Shown here in pieces: positions 5,815 through 12,919 of a stretch of DNA of 20,112 bases. The position numbers were made by a program, and so were the translations under genes. This DNA is from a virus. Numbering within the stretch: position 1 is the first letter of the stretch; the number at the start of each line of letters is the position of its first letter. Below the pieces are notes generated by a model. That model saw only the letters and a list, made by a program, of their open reading frames with translations, was not told the DNA's origin and did no database searches. The stretch lies in the IMG/VR virus record IMGVR_UViG_3300021376_000462, positions 1-20,112 of that record. The stretch is one strand, 5' to 3'.

Positions 5815-7440
5815 ATGAGGCTTATTAATTACTCCAAGGTTAGAAGGTCGGCGCAAGCTGATTTAAAGAGATACGAACGCCTTGGGGTAAAGATTTTTTT
5901 TGAGGCTCTAAAGCTTCAGTCTAAGCCAAATCCTTCGCCTATACCGATGCAAAAGGCTTATATTAAATTTTATCAAGATGTATTTATAGATTCGGCAAAA
6001 AAGGAGTTTAACCGTATACGTCAAGACAACCGAGAAAAGGCTTACGTTCCGGATGAATTTTTTTTAAATACTTGGAAAGAGTGGATCAAAGATTGGGTTT
6101 TGCAAAACCTTAGCCAACTTATTTTTGATGTCAATACCAATACAGATAATAAGATTAAACAAATAATTGCAGAGGGTATTGAGGCTGGTTTAAATCCTTT
6201 TCAGATTGAAAGACTTTTACTTGAGCAAATACCAGACCCAAAGCGAGCAAGAGCAATAGCAAGAACTGAATCGACAAGAGCGTTTAACGAAGGCAAAAAG
6301 AAAAGCGCACAAGATTGGGCCAATCAAACCGGTACAAACCTTTGGAAAATATGGATACACGGCGGATCTAAAGAGCCGAGGTTTCAGCATATTCAAGCGC
6401 AAAACAAACCAATCCCAGCCAATTCCTTTTTCGAGTTTACTTCGCCTAAAATTGGGGTTGTTCAGATGGACAAACCAGGAGACATAAACGGTGGAGCGGC
6501 TCAGACGGTTAATTGTTCGTGCGTTGTGGTTTACGTTTCCGAGGCTTACGCAAGACGTAATTTCCGAGAATGGTTTACTGAAACACCTAGAAGGCCTTTA
6601 CAACCATCTCAAAATATAACTCCAACAATTGAAGTAGTAGAAGAATTTATACCAAATCAAGCAAAGTTTACAGATTTCAATCAATTTAAGGATCAATATC
6701 TTACTTTAGCAAAAGGTAATAAGAACATCCAGAATAATAGTATGGGTGAGCTTATAGATGGTAAATACGAAACTGTACAAAATGCATTTGCTGAAATACA
6801 AGGATTTAGAGGTTTACCAAAAGTTTTATCGGATCAGGAATTTTTAAGATTGTCAAAAGACCCTAATTATACTTTAATTTATAGAGGGATTTCAGATGTA
6901 CCTAGTCAAAATCTAAAAGCAGATAAATTAATTGACAAATACATTAAAGGGGATTTGTACGGAGCAAGAGATAACACTTACGGAAACGGTACATATTGGG
7001 CCAGTAAAGATCAGTATGCTATAGCTAATGGATATGCTATAGGAATTGATAAAAATGTTTTACCAGCCCTTATAAATAAATCTGAAATGAAGGTTGGCGA
7101 TTTCTCTATATTAGAGCAACAATGGGTTAAGGAAACTAAAAAATACAAAGAAGAGGTAATAAAAAAGTGGGAGCAAAAATTTAACTTTAGGGCTGCTTCA
7201 AACAATTTGTTTTCTAATGATTTTAGAAAAAATAACCCAGAGGCATTTGCAGAATTTATTACTGAGTTAAAAGCTTTTGCTGAATTTGGAGGTTGGGCAA
7301 CTTCTAAAGGATATGACGCATACACAATTAAAGGGCCAAGCCCTAATTTTAATCAATTTGGATTTGATCAAGTAGATTTTGTTGTTACTCTAAATAGAAC
7401 AAAAACAATTGTACCAAAAACTTTAAGAGGTAAGTTATGA
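5815..7440 (+). CDS. Mu-F/SPP1 gp7-type head morphogenesis protein with C-terminal ADP-ribosyltransferase-like domain
   Basis: The 541-residue protein is nearly twice the size of a plain Mu-F minor head protein. Residues 1-245 are the Mu-F part: a helical N-terminus, the RARAIARTESTRAFNEGKK motif (144-162), then a small region with HGGSKEPR and the closing NCSC pair (C234, C236). A proline-rich linker (255-282) follows. Residues about 285-541 look like an ADP-ribosyltransferase: LIYRGIS (R357), GNGTYWAS (390-397), a YAIANGYA helix, then GYDAYTIKG and VDFVVTLNRTKTIV near the end. The usual catalytic Glu is not obvious; D521 is in about the right place. The MuF part helps head assembly. The second domain may be packaged and ejected, like phage T4 Alt. 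It overlaps the next gene (ATGA). Confidence 0.85.
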   Translation: MRLINYSKVRRSAQADLKRYERLGVKIFFEALKLQSKPNPSPIPMQKAYIKFYQDVFIDSAKKEFNRIRQDNREKAYVPDEFFLNTWKEWIKDWVLQNLSQLIFDVNTNTDNKIKQIIAEGIEAGLNPFQIERLLLEQIPDPKRARAIARTESTRAFNEGKKKSAQDWANQTGTNLWKIWIHGGSKEPRFQHIQAQNKPIPANSFFEFTSPKIGVVQMDKPGDINGGAAQTVNCSCVVVYVSEAYARRNFREWFTETPRRPLQPSQNITPTIEVVEEFIPNQAKFTDFNQFKDQYLTLAKGNKNIQNNSMGELIDGKYETVQNAFAEIQGFRGLPKVLSDQEFLRLSKDPNYTLIYRGISDVPSQNLKADKLIDKYIKGDLYGARDNTYGNGTYWASKDQYAIANGYAIGIDKNVLPALINKSEMKVGDFSILEQQWVKETKKYKEEVIKKWEQKFNFRAASNNLFSNDFRKNNPEAFAEFITELKAFAEFGGWATSKGYDAYTIKGPSPNFNQFGFDQVDFVVTLNRTKTIVPKTLRGKL

Positions 7441-7649
7441 TAGGTAAAATATTAGAATTTCGAGAAACGGAAAAAGAGATAACTAGAAAAATAGCTAAAT
7501 ATTTAGGGTATTTAGATGAGTTACACAATGGGAAAATTCCAGAAAGTAAATCTCAATTGGTATTTGATTTCTATAAATATTCATTAAGTCATATAATCAC
7601 AAATTTAGATGACATTCCAAAAAAGTACCGAGAAATATTTGCTGACTGA
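7437..7649 (+). CDS. Small helical protein, possible partner of the ADP-ribosyltransferase-like domain
   Basis: The 70-residue protein starts in the stop of the MuF/ART gene (ATGA). It is charged and predicted all-helical: helix 1 covers EFRETEKEITRKIAKYLGYL and helix 2 covers SQLVFDFYKYSLSHIITNL. There is no signal peptide, membrane segment or cysteine. It has the same AT-rich character as the ART-like 3' half of the preceding gene, unlike the MuF part. I do not recognise it. Its coupling to the ART-like domain raises the possibility of an inhibitor or chaperone for that activity, but no direct evidence supports this. About 70 bases without a gene follow, ending in the protease promoter. Confidence 0.6.
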   Translation: MIGKILEFRETEKEITRKIAKYLGYLDELHNGKIPESKSQLVFDFYKYSLSHIITNLDDIPKKYREIFAD

Positions 7650-7693
7650 TTTTTGGCATTTATCGCCTTTTGTTTCCTAATTTTTTTTATTTG

Positions 7694-7719
7694 TATATTT
7701 GCTTAAACGAATAAGCTAA
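7694..7719 (+). promoter_or_regulatory. Repeated promoter-leader element, copy 2 (prohead protease)
   Basis: TATATTTG (7694-7701) is followed by CTTAAACGAATAAGCTAA, leading straight into the protease ATG at 7720. It is almost identical to the copies at 4405 and 13846, with two extra bases before the start. The best upstream TTTG (7669-7672) is 21 bases away. It would drive the protease and major capsid genes up to the terminator at 10032. Confidence 0.6.
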
Positions 7720-8748
7720 ATGGCTGACGAAAACGAAAAGAGTTTTACAGATTATCCAGAGGCGGTAAAGAACAACGCTAGACGTGTTTTAGATTACGTT
7801 GAGGAGAATGGATGGGGACCGTGCGGAACGCCAGTAGGCAAGCAACGAGCCAACCAGCTCGCAAGCGGTTTTCCGATTTCGTTGGACGTTTTAAAAAGAA
7901 TGTATTCTTATTTAAGCCGTCACGAAGTAGATTTGGAAACCTCCACATCCTATTCAGATGGATGCGGTTTATTAATGTACGATGCTTGGGGCGGTAAAGC
8001 GGCTCTCGTTTGGAGTAAAAGAAAGCTTAGGGAATTAGGCGAAATAAAGGAAAACAAAACGACAATGATATTAAAAGGAATTAATCAAGGTTTTGCAGAT
8101 AGCGATATGAAGCAAGGAATCGTTTCTGGCTATTTTGCCGTTTTCGGTAACAAGGATTTGGACGGAGACGTAATTGAACCAGGAGCGTTTAGCAAGACAA
8201 TCCAAGAGCGTGGCCCAGCTGGAAAGCAGTTGATTAAGTACCTACTCGACCACGACAAGAATAAAGTTGTCGCAAAAATTACAAACCTTTACGAAGACCA
8301 GAAAGGTTTGAGATACGAGGCTAAGATTGGTAGCCACGCAGCCGGTCAAGACTTTCAGAAAATGATTGAGAGTGAATTGATTAACCAACATTCTTTTGGA
8401 TTCCGTACAATAAAGGAAATGTACGACGACCAAGCCAAGGCGAATTTGATTAAGGAGGTAATGATGTACGAAGGTTCAGCGGTTCAATTCTTGGGTGCTA
8501 ATCCTGAGACTACATTTATCGACCTTAAAAGCGAGGCGGATGCCTTTGAATATTTGAGCAGACTAGAAAAGTTTGTAAAGACTTCAGATGCAACCGACGA
8601 AACACTTGAGAAATTAGAAAATCAACTTAAATCACTTATGGATTTATTAAAGCCAGCCGAAGCTACTTTAGTAGAGAAACAAGCCGTGGAAGTTGAGACA
8701 CTAACTATAAACCAACTAAAAAAAGAACTTGAAAAATGGAAAATTTAA
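7720..8748 (+). CDS. Prohead protease (HK97/U35 family) with extra N-terminal domain
   Basis: The 342-residue protein has two parts. Residues about 12-108 form a separate domain (VKNNARRVLDYVEENGWG, GTPVGKQRANQLASG, KRMYSYLSRHEVD, GCGLLMYDAWGGKAALVW), a module seen near head-maturation genes in Bacteroidota phages. Residues about 115-270 are the HK97-type serine protease: SGYFAVFGNKDLDGDVIEPG, LLDHD (H178), NQHSFGFR (S225) and MMYEGSAV (E251), the likely His-Ser-Glu triad. The C-terminus is helical and charged. The protease cleaves scaffold/delta regions of the capsid protein during head maturation. It overlaps the capsid gene by 13 bases. The N-terminal domain has no assigned role. Confidence 0.88.
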   Translation: MADENEKSFTDYPEAVKNNARRVLDYVEENGWGPCGTPVGKQRANQLASGFPISLDVLKRMYSYLSRHEVDLETSTSYSDGCGLLMYDAWGGKAALVWSKRKLRELGEIKENKTTMILKGINQGFADSDMKQGIVSGYFAVFGNKDLDGDVIEPGAFSKTIQERGPAGKQLIKYLLDHDKNKVVAKITNLYEDQKGLRYEAKIGSHAAGQDFQKMIESELINQHSFGFRTIKEMYDDQAKANLIKEVMMYEGSAVQFLGANPETTFIDLKSEADAFEYLSRLEKFVKTSDATDETLEKLENQLKSLMDLLKPAEATLVEKQAVEVETLTINQLKKELEKWKI

Positions 8749-10007
8749 CTATTGATGCCGTTAAGGCGGTAATCGCAGAGGCTGGCGAGGCTTTGAAAGC
8801 TAAAGCAGCAAATGCAGAAGTAAAAGCCAATGAGGCTTTTGAAAAGGCTGAAGCTTTGTTGAAATCTTTCGACAATGTAGTAAGCAAAGAAGAGGCTGCG
8901 GAAATGCAGAAGCAACTTGACAAATTGGATATTGCTTTGCAAAAGAGTGCAGTTGAAAAAGAGGTAAGCGCTGAAGATTTTAAAAGCGCTTTTATTAAGG
9001 CTTATGCGCCTGTACAAGCTGAAATCGAAAGACTAAAGAATGAGCCTAATTCTCGTTTGAAAGCTCCTTTGGTTTTTGAAATTAATGAGAAAGCAGTTGG
9101 AACCATTACTTTGGCCTCAACCATTGCTAACGCTAACTCTAGCTCTCAAGTAACTATTTCTGAGTTTACTGGTGTTGTTTCTCCAGTTAGACAAAGATTG
9201 CTTGTTTACCTTTCTAACGTATCTGTTGGCGCAATCGGGACTCAGTATGCCGTTTGGGTTGAAGAATACGACCAAGAAGGTACTCCAGTAATGATCGGTG
9301 AAGGTGTTGAGAAAACTCAAATTGACGTTCAATACAAAGAGCAAAGAGCTAAAGTTGAGAAAATTGGCGTTCATATGAAAGTTTCTATGGAAATGTTGGA
9401 AGATGCTGCTTACTTGGCTTCTTACATCCAATCCAATGGTGTTAAGCGTGTTGAAACTGTAATCGAAAACCAACTATTTACTGGTAACGGTTCTTCACCT
9501 CAACTTGCTGGTTTGCTTTCTAAGTCTACTGCTTTCACTGGAGCTTCTATGGCTGGCGGTGTTGAGTCTGCAACTAACTGGGATGTAATTCACGGAATCA
9601 TAGCACAAGTAAAAGCTGCTAATGGAACTGCTAACGGAGTATTCGTTGAGACTGGAGCTTATCACTTGATGCTTTCTGAGAAAGATGCTGAAAAGCAATA
9701 TATCCTACCAGCTGGCGTTACTTTCAACGCTAACGGCGGAATCAACGCTTGGGGAGTTCAAATCATCCCAACTAACGCTTTGACTGGAACTGCTGCCGAC
9801 TTTGTAGGTGGTGATCTTTCAGTTATTAACGTTCGTTTGCGTAGCGGATTGCAAGTTGCTATTGGAGAGTCTGGCGATGACTTTATTGACAACTTGAAAA
9901 CTGTTAGAATCGAGCAGCGTTTGGTACAATTCGTATCTGCTAACGATACTCCAGTTTTGGTTAAGGGAACTTTTGCAGCTGCAAAGGCTATTCTTGAGAC
10001 TACCTAA
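8736..10007 (+). CDS. Major capsid protein (HK97 fold)
   Basis: The 423-residue protein follows the protease, as expected. Residues 1 to about 108 are an Ala/Lys/Glu-rich helix with coiled-coil character (KAVIAEAGEALKAKAANAEV and on), the scaffolding delta domain normally cut off by the protease. The rest is the HK97 core: VSPVRQRLLVYLSNVSVG, the E-loop/P-domain region (VEEYDQEGTPVMIGEG, VHMKVSMEMLEDAAYLASYI), NQLFTGNGSSPQLAGLLS, and the A-domain with GVQIIPTNALT near the end. It forms the icosahedral shell. Codon use and GC look higher than in the flanking small genes, as expected for a very highly expressed gene. A strong terminator follows. Confidence 0.93.
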   Translation: MENLTIDAVKAVIAEAGEALKAKAANAEVKANEAFEKAEALLKSFDNVVSKEEAAEMQKQLDKLDIALQKSAVEKEVSAEDFKSAFIKAYAPVQAEIERLKNEPNSRLKAPLVFEINEKAVGTITLASTIANANSSSQVTISEFTGVVSPVRQRLLVYLSNVSVGAIGTQYAVWVEEYDQEGTPVMIGEGVEKTQIDVQYKEQRAKVEKIGVHMKVSMEMLEDAAYLASYIQSNGVKRVETVIENQLFTGNGSSPQLAGLLSKSTAFTGASMAGGVESATNWDVIHGIIAQVKAANGTANGVFVETGAYHLMLSEKDAEKQYILPAGVTFNANGGINAWGVQIIPTNALTGTAADFVGGDLSVINVRLRSGLQVAIGESGDDFIDNLKTVRIEQRLVQFVSANDTPVLVKGTFAAAKAILETT

Positions 10008-10031
10008 TTTCATAAGGTGTTTATTTTGGTT

Positions 10032-10061
10032 AAAAGGGGAAGCATTTTGCTTCCCTTTTTT
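10032..10061 (+). terminator. Rho-independent terminator after the major capsid gene
   Basis: GGGAAGCA (10037-10044) pairs perfectly with TGCTTCCC (10048-10055) around a TTT loop. It is flanked by AAAA before and TTTTTT after (10056-10061). It ends the protease/capsid unit, so downstream genes need readthrough, antitermination or a new promoter. Confidence 0.9.
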
Positions 10062-10123
10062 ATTACAAATACTTGAAAATCACTATAGAAAAAAATATTT
10101 ATTACATTTAAAGAAAAAAAACG

Positions 10124-10300
10124 ATGGCAGACTTTACATTATGCAAGCCGCAAAGATGTAAACTTAAAATTAGTTGCGAGCGATATTTAACTAAACCAGG
10201 AGAGGCGCAAGCATATTTTCAAAAAGAGCCTTGTAATCAAGAAGGGACTGAATGCCCAATGTATTTTAAAAAGAATTGTAAAACTTGCGGTGAAATATGA
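10124..10300 (+). CDS. Small cysteine-rich protein, 58 aa, seven Cys
   Basis: The ATG at 10124 opens a 58-codon frame whose TGA (10298-10300) overlaps the methyltransferase start (ATGA), which supports it as real. Cysteines are at 7, 12, 18, 37, 44, 52 and 55, giving C-x4-C-x5-C, then C-x6-C, then C-x7-C-x2-C. A pattern this dense suggests a Zn-binding or Fe-S mini-domain. No signal peptide is present, so disulfides are unlikely. Short proteins with CKP-x2-C and C-x5-C-x-R-Y motifs occur beside phage structural genes, but I know no defined function. It is the first gene of the cassette after the capsid terminator. Confidence 0.65.
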   Translation: MADFTLCKPQRCKLKISCERYLTKPGEAQAYFQKEPCNQEGTECPMYFKKNCKTCGEI

Positions 10301-10830
10301 CTTTAACAGAACAAGAATTTTTAGAAGCAGAAATAAAAGAGTTTAAACTCACTATGGCCAATTCTGATTTTGTGGCATTGGCTAAAGAAGTCGCAGAATA
10401 CTGCAAGAAATTTAATCCAGAAAGCGTTTTGGATTTTGGATGTGGAACTGGCGTTTATTCCGAAGTTTTAAGGCAAGAAGGTTTTAATATTGTTGGTCAG
10501 GATATATTTAAAAGTCATCGAGATTATTGCAAAGAAAATTATCCTTTGCTAAAGGTTTATCAAAAGCCAAAAGAAGCCGATTTAATGCTTTGGATTGAGG
10601 TTGCTGAACATATGAACGACCAACAGATTGCAAAGGCTTTAAATGCAGTAAAACCACGAATTATTTTATTTTCCTCAACACATAATAAAACAGATTTTGA
10701 TCAGGCCTGGGGACATATTAATATTAAAAGCGAAAAAGAATGGATTGATTTATTTAAAGGTTTAGGCTTTAAGTTAATAGAGAAACCAAAAACTCCAACT
10801 GTATGGGCGTTAACGTTCCAAAAAATCTAA
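10297..10830 (+). CDS. Class I SAM-dependent methyltransferase (Methyltransf_23-like)
   Basis: The 177-residue protein has SAM-binding motif I, VLDFGCGTG (44-52), a motif II acidic position in NIVGQDI (64-70), LMLWIEVAEHM (96-106), and a late WGHINIKSEKEWIDLFKGLGF stretch (138-158). This order matches small-molecule and sugar methyltransferases of the Methyltransf_11/23 type. There is no DPPY or PC motif of N6A/C5 DNA methyltransferases, so DNA methylation is unlikely. With two glycosyltransferase-like genes immediately downstream, a plausible role is methylating a sugar or a glycosylated phage or host component; this is inference. It overlaps genes on both sides (ATGA upstream, 28 bases downstream). 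Confidence 0.8.
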   Translation: MTLTEQEFLEAEIKEFKLTMANSDFVALAKEVAEYCKKFNPESVLDFGCGTGVYSEVLRQEGFNIVGQDIFKSHRDYCKENYPLLKVYQKPKEADLMLWIEVAEHMNDQQIAKALNAVKPRIILFSSTHNKTDFDQAWGHINIKSEKEWIDLFKGLGFKLIEKPKTPTVWALTFQKI

Positions 10831-11444
10831 TTTACTTCATTTACTACGGAGGAAAAATAACACATTACCATAAGCTTAATTTAAGCCTATTAAACAAATA
10901 TTGGAGCTTATTTGATGGTAAAAAGGTGGTAAAGGTTGCCATTGATGGAAGATTGTTCCTAGAGCCTTTAAAATCGCTTTTGCCAAAGGACTGCCAAATT
11001 GAGTTGGTTGAAAATAACCGCGTCTTAGGTGAGTCCGTGCATTTTATTGATTCAATTAAACGCGTGAACGATGGGATTACGTTTTATGCACATTGCAAGG
11101 GAGTATCTAGACCAATTTGGCGAGGCTTAGACCTTTGGATTGAGCATAGCTACAAAGGAAACTTGGAAAATATTCCAGACCTTTCTAATAAACTATTTTC
11201 AGGCGTTTGCGGTAAGCTTTTGCCTTGTCCTCCATACGTTCCGCAAAACTTCCATTATTCAGGCTCTTTTTATTGGTTTAATACAGAAAAAGTAAAGGTT
11301 AGATTGGGTAAATATGAAATGGATAGATATTTAACCGAGCGCTTCCCAGCTATAATTGCAAAGCCAAGTGAATGTTTTTTTGGATATCCTAGCTCAGAAA
11401 AGAATTTGAACTTTTACGACGAAAAAACGTGGACCAGACTTTAA
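10803..11444 (+). CDS. Glycosyltransferase-like protein
   Basis: The 213-residue protein begins with a strand-turn NLIYFIYYGGK and carries FYAHCKGVSRP (94-104). It also carries FHYSGSFYWFNTEKV (150-164) and ends with KPSECFFGYPSSE. HTKG-like and hFSGnFWW-like segments are recurrent in putative glycosyltransferases of polysaccharide loci and phages. No clear DxD pair is seen, so it could be an unusual GT or a GT partner. It starts within the methyltransferase gene (28-base overlap), because no other ATG lies nearby, and ends within the next GT gene (16-base overlap). The target may be a phage structural protein, DNA base or host glycan; the sequence does not decide. Confidence 0.6.
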   Translation: MGVNVPKNLIYFIYYGGKITHYHKLNLSLLNKYWSLFDGKKVVKVAIDGRLFLEPLKSLLPKDCQIELVENNRVLGESVHFIDSIKRVNDGITFYAHCKGVSRPIWRGLDLWIEHSYKGNLENIPDLSNKLFSGVCGKLLPCPPYVPQNFHYSGSFYWFNTEKVKVRLGKYEMDRYLTERFPAIIAKPSECFFGYPSSEKNLNFYDEKTWTRL

Positions 11445-11983
11445 AGATATTTTACTCGAATCCTTTTGACTTAAATAAAAATATAGGTAAAGCCTATAAT
11501 GAATATTTAATGAGTTTAAATGCTCAAGACGATGACTGGATAGTAATGCAAGATGGTGATATTTTGTATTTAACGTCCGATTGGGGAAAAAGAATTTACG
11601 ATGCTTTGGCTTTAGATGGAGATAAATTTGGATTGATTGGATGTTACACTAACAGATTAAGAGCAAAGCATCAACTCCATAAAAACGAGTTTAGTTACGA
11701 TCTAAACGTGCGGGACCATTACGAAATCGCAATGGCCTATCAAGGCGAAGGCATAAAAGAAATAAAGCAGTATGTTGCTGGATTTTTTATGGCTTTTCAG
11801 TATAAGACTTGGAAAAAAATTAAGTTCGTTGAAAATAGTTTGGCCTTTGATTCTTTGTTTTCTATGCGAGTTAAAGAGCTAGGTTTCAAGATTGGATTAA
11901 TTAGGTCGTTATATGTATTCCATGGCTACCGATTATGGTCTGATTTTGAGCCTTGGAATGATAAAAAACATTTGACAAAATAA
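11429..11983 (+). CDS. GT-A-type glycosyltransferase
   Basis: The 184-residue protein has a GT-A (GT2-like) pattern. An N-terminal strand LKIFYSNPFDLNKNIGKAYN (residues 5-24) binds the nucleotide-sugar. DDDWIVMQDGDILYL (34-48) has the DxD metal-binding motif at D42/D44. VAGFFMAFQYKTWKKI and FDSLFSMRVKELGFKIGLI follow, then FHGYRLW with a late His. It is short for a full GT2 enzyme. The start is GTG 11429; the in-frame ATG is about 25 residues in and would remove the nucleotide-binding strand. It is not a continuation of the previous frame, whose product already ends. Likely cytoplasmic; acceptor unknown. It is the last gene of the modification cassette. Confidence 0.72.
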   Translation: MDQTLKIFYSNPFDLNKNIGKAYNEYLMSLNAQDDDWIVMQDGDILYLTSDWGKRIYDALALDGDKFGLIGCYTNRLRAKHQLHKNEFSYDLNVRDHYEIAMAYQGEGIKEIKQYVAGFFMAFQYKTWKKIKFVENSLAFDSLFSMRVKELGFKIGLIRSLYVFHGYRLWSDFEPWNDKKHLTK

Positions 11984-11994
11984 ATAGTATCTTT

Positions 11995-12135
11995 ATGATA
12001 AAATTACTCGTGGACTTAGTCCCCTTTCAAAAAGGCGAAATAATATGCGTAGGGAAAACCTACAACACTTATTTGGTCAATAAGGGACTAGCCGTATGGA
12101 TCAAAGTTGAAAAACAAGACTTTAAAACAAAATGA
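11995..12135 (+). CDS. Small beta protein between capsid/cassette and connector genes, 46 aa
   Basis: The ATG at 11995 opens a 46-codon frame ending in TGA at 12133-12135, which overlaps the connector start (ATGA). The sequence pattern is strand, FQKGEIICVG, KTYNTYLVNKGLAVWIKVE. This fits small proteins in phage head-neck regions that carry a KGE-type turn followed by LV-x-KG-x-A, with an SH3-like or beta-barrel look. There is no catalytic motif. The overlap and position support it as part of the connector unit. A minor role in head completion is possible but unproved. Confidence 0.6.
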   Translation: MIKLLVDLVPFQKGEIICVGKTYNTYLVNKGLAVWIKVEKQDFKTK

Positions 12136-12593
12136 GCAAACCTTTAGACATTAGATATGCTTCGCAAGTAGCTACTGAGCCAATTACCTTAGCAGAGGCC
12201 AAGGCTTGGCTTCAAATAGATTATTCCGATTGGGATAGCTTAATTACAAATACCTTAATTCCAGACGCAAGGATTGAATCAGAGAAAGCTTCCGGTATGC
12301 TTTACGTTCAAAGAAATGTGGTTATCACGGATAATAAAAGAGCTGAGAGAATTTATCCTATTGGGCCTTGGGTAGCTGATGTAACAACAGACGAAACTGA
12401 GGTAACTAATTACACTTATACGGCTGGATTTAACAACTCTAATCCTTTGCCTCAAGATTTAAAAATAGCAATGCTTAAAAGAATTGCAACTGAATTTCTT
12501 TATAAGCAAAATATTATTAATGAGCAGGATTATTACGCTCAAAAGAATAGCATTACCGCTGAAACTAAGTATAGAGCTGATTATTTCGTATAA
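12132..12593 (+). CDS. Head-tail connector protein (phiE125 gp8 / gp6-like)
   Basis: The 153-residue protein starts with the family pattern PITLAEAKAWLQIDYSDWDS followed by LITNTLIPDARIESEKASG (helices 1-2, residues 17-56). It has a beta-rich middle (NVVITDNKRAERIYPIG) and ends in helices KIAMLKRIATEFLYKQ. This is the gp6-like/phiE125 gp8 adaptor layout, which docks under the portal as a ring to seal DNA and receive the next neck protein. It follows the 46-aa gene by ATGA overlap and precedes the head-closure gene by two bases, the canonical order. Confidence 0.82.
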   Translation: MSKPLDIRYASQVATEPITLAEAKAWLQIDYSDWDSLITNTLIPDARIESEKASGMLYVQRNVVITDNKRAERIYPIGPWVADVTTDETEVTNYTYTAGFNNSNPLPQDLKIAMLKRIATEFLYKQNIINEQDYYAQKNSITAETKYRADYFV

Positions 12594-12595
12594 AA

Positions 12596-12919
12596 ATGAA
12601 CTTTGGCCAATATAACGAGAAAATATCCTTTATGGGATTTTCAAATACTAGCGATGGAGCTGGAGGTATTTTATCTAGCGCAGTTTCTGTATTAACAACC
12701 TTTGCAAGGGTTAAACAAACTAGAGGATCGGATGCGATTGAATCTAACGACTTAACTTTGCCTAAAACTTATTCAGTTGGCATTCAATATAGAAACAACT
12801 TTACTCCTAACGAAAATTACCAAATCTTTTATAGGAGTAAGTATTACAAAATAACCTCAATCGTTTTAAATGAGGAAAGACAAAAAATGGAGTATTTAAT
12901 AACAATGGTTGGCATCTAA
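12596..12919 (+). CDS. Head closure / head-tail joining protein (SPP1 gp16-like)
   Basis: The 107-residue all-beta protein has the Phage_H_T_join order: EKISFMGF, SDGAGG, TFARVKQTRG, TYSVGIQYRN, then the closing YQIFYRSKYYKITSIVLNEE and a last strand. These proteins bind the connector ring and plug the head after packaging. Length is typical (100-120 aa). It comes directly after the connector gene and shares TAATG with the HK97 gp10-like gene downstream. Confidence 0.8.
   Translation: MNFGQYNEKISFMGFSNTSDGAGGILSSAVSVLTTFARVKQTRGSDAIESNDLTLPKTYSVGIQYRNNFTPNENYQIFYRSKYYKITSIVLNEERQKMEYLITMVGI

Noticed and set aside
7650-7693. Hairpin terminator after the 70-aa gene
   Set aside because: Only a three-base GGC/GCC stem is visible before the T-rich stretch, too weak to call.
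9973-10161. 62-aa + strand frame across the end of the capsid gene
   Set aside because: It overlaps the capsid gene and runs through the terminator hairpin; its product has no recognisable pattern.
10803-11983. The two glycosyltransferase-like genes as one frameshifted gene
   Set aside because: Each has its own complete N- and C-terminal pattern, the overlap is 16 bases, and no slippery run is present at the junction.
11988-11995. TATCTTTA as a promoter for the 46-aa gene
   Set aside because: It overlaps the ATG itself, and the nearest TTTG is only 13 bases upstream, too close for a -33 box.
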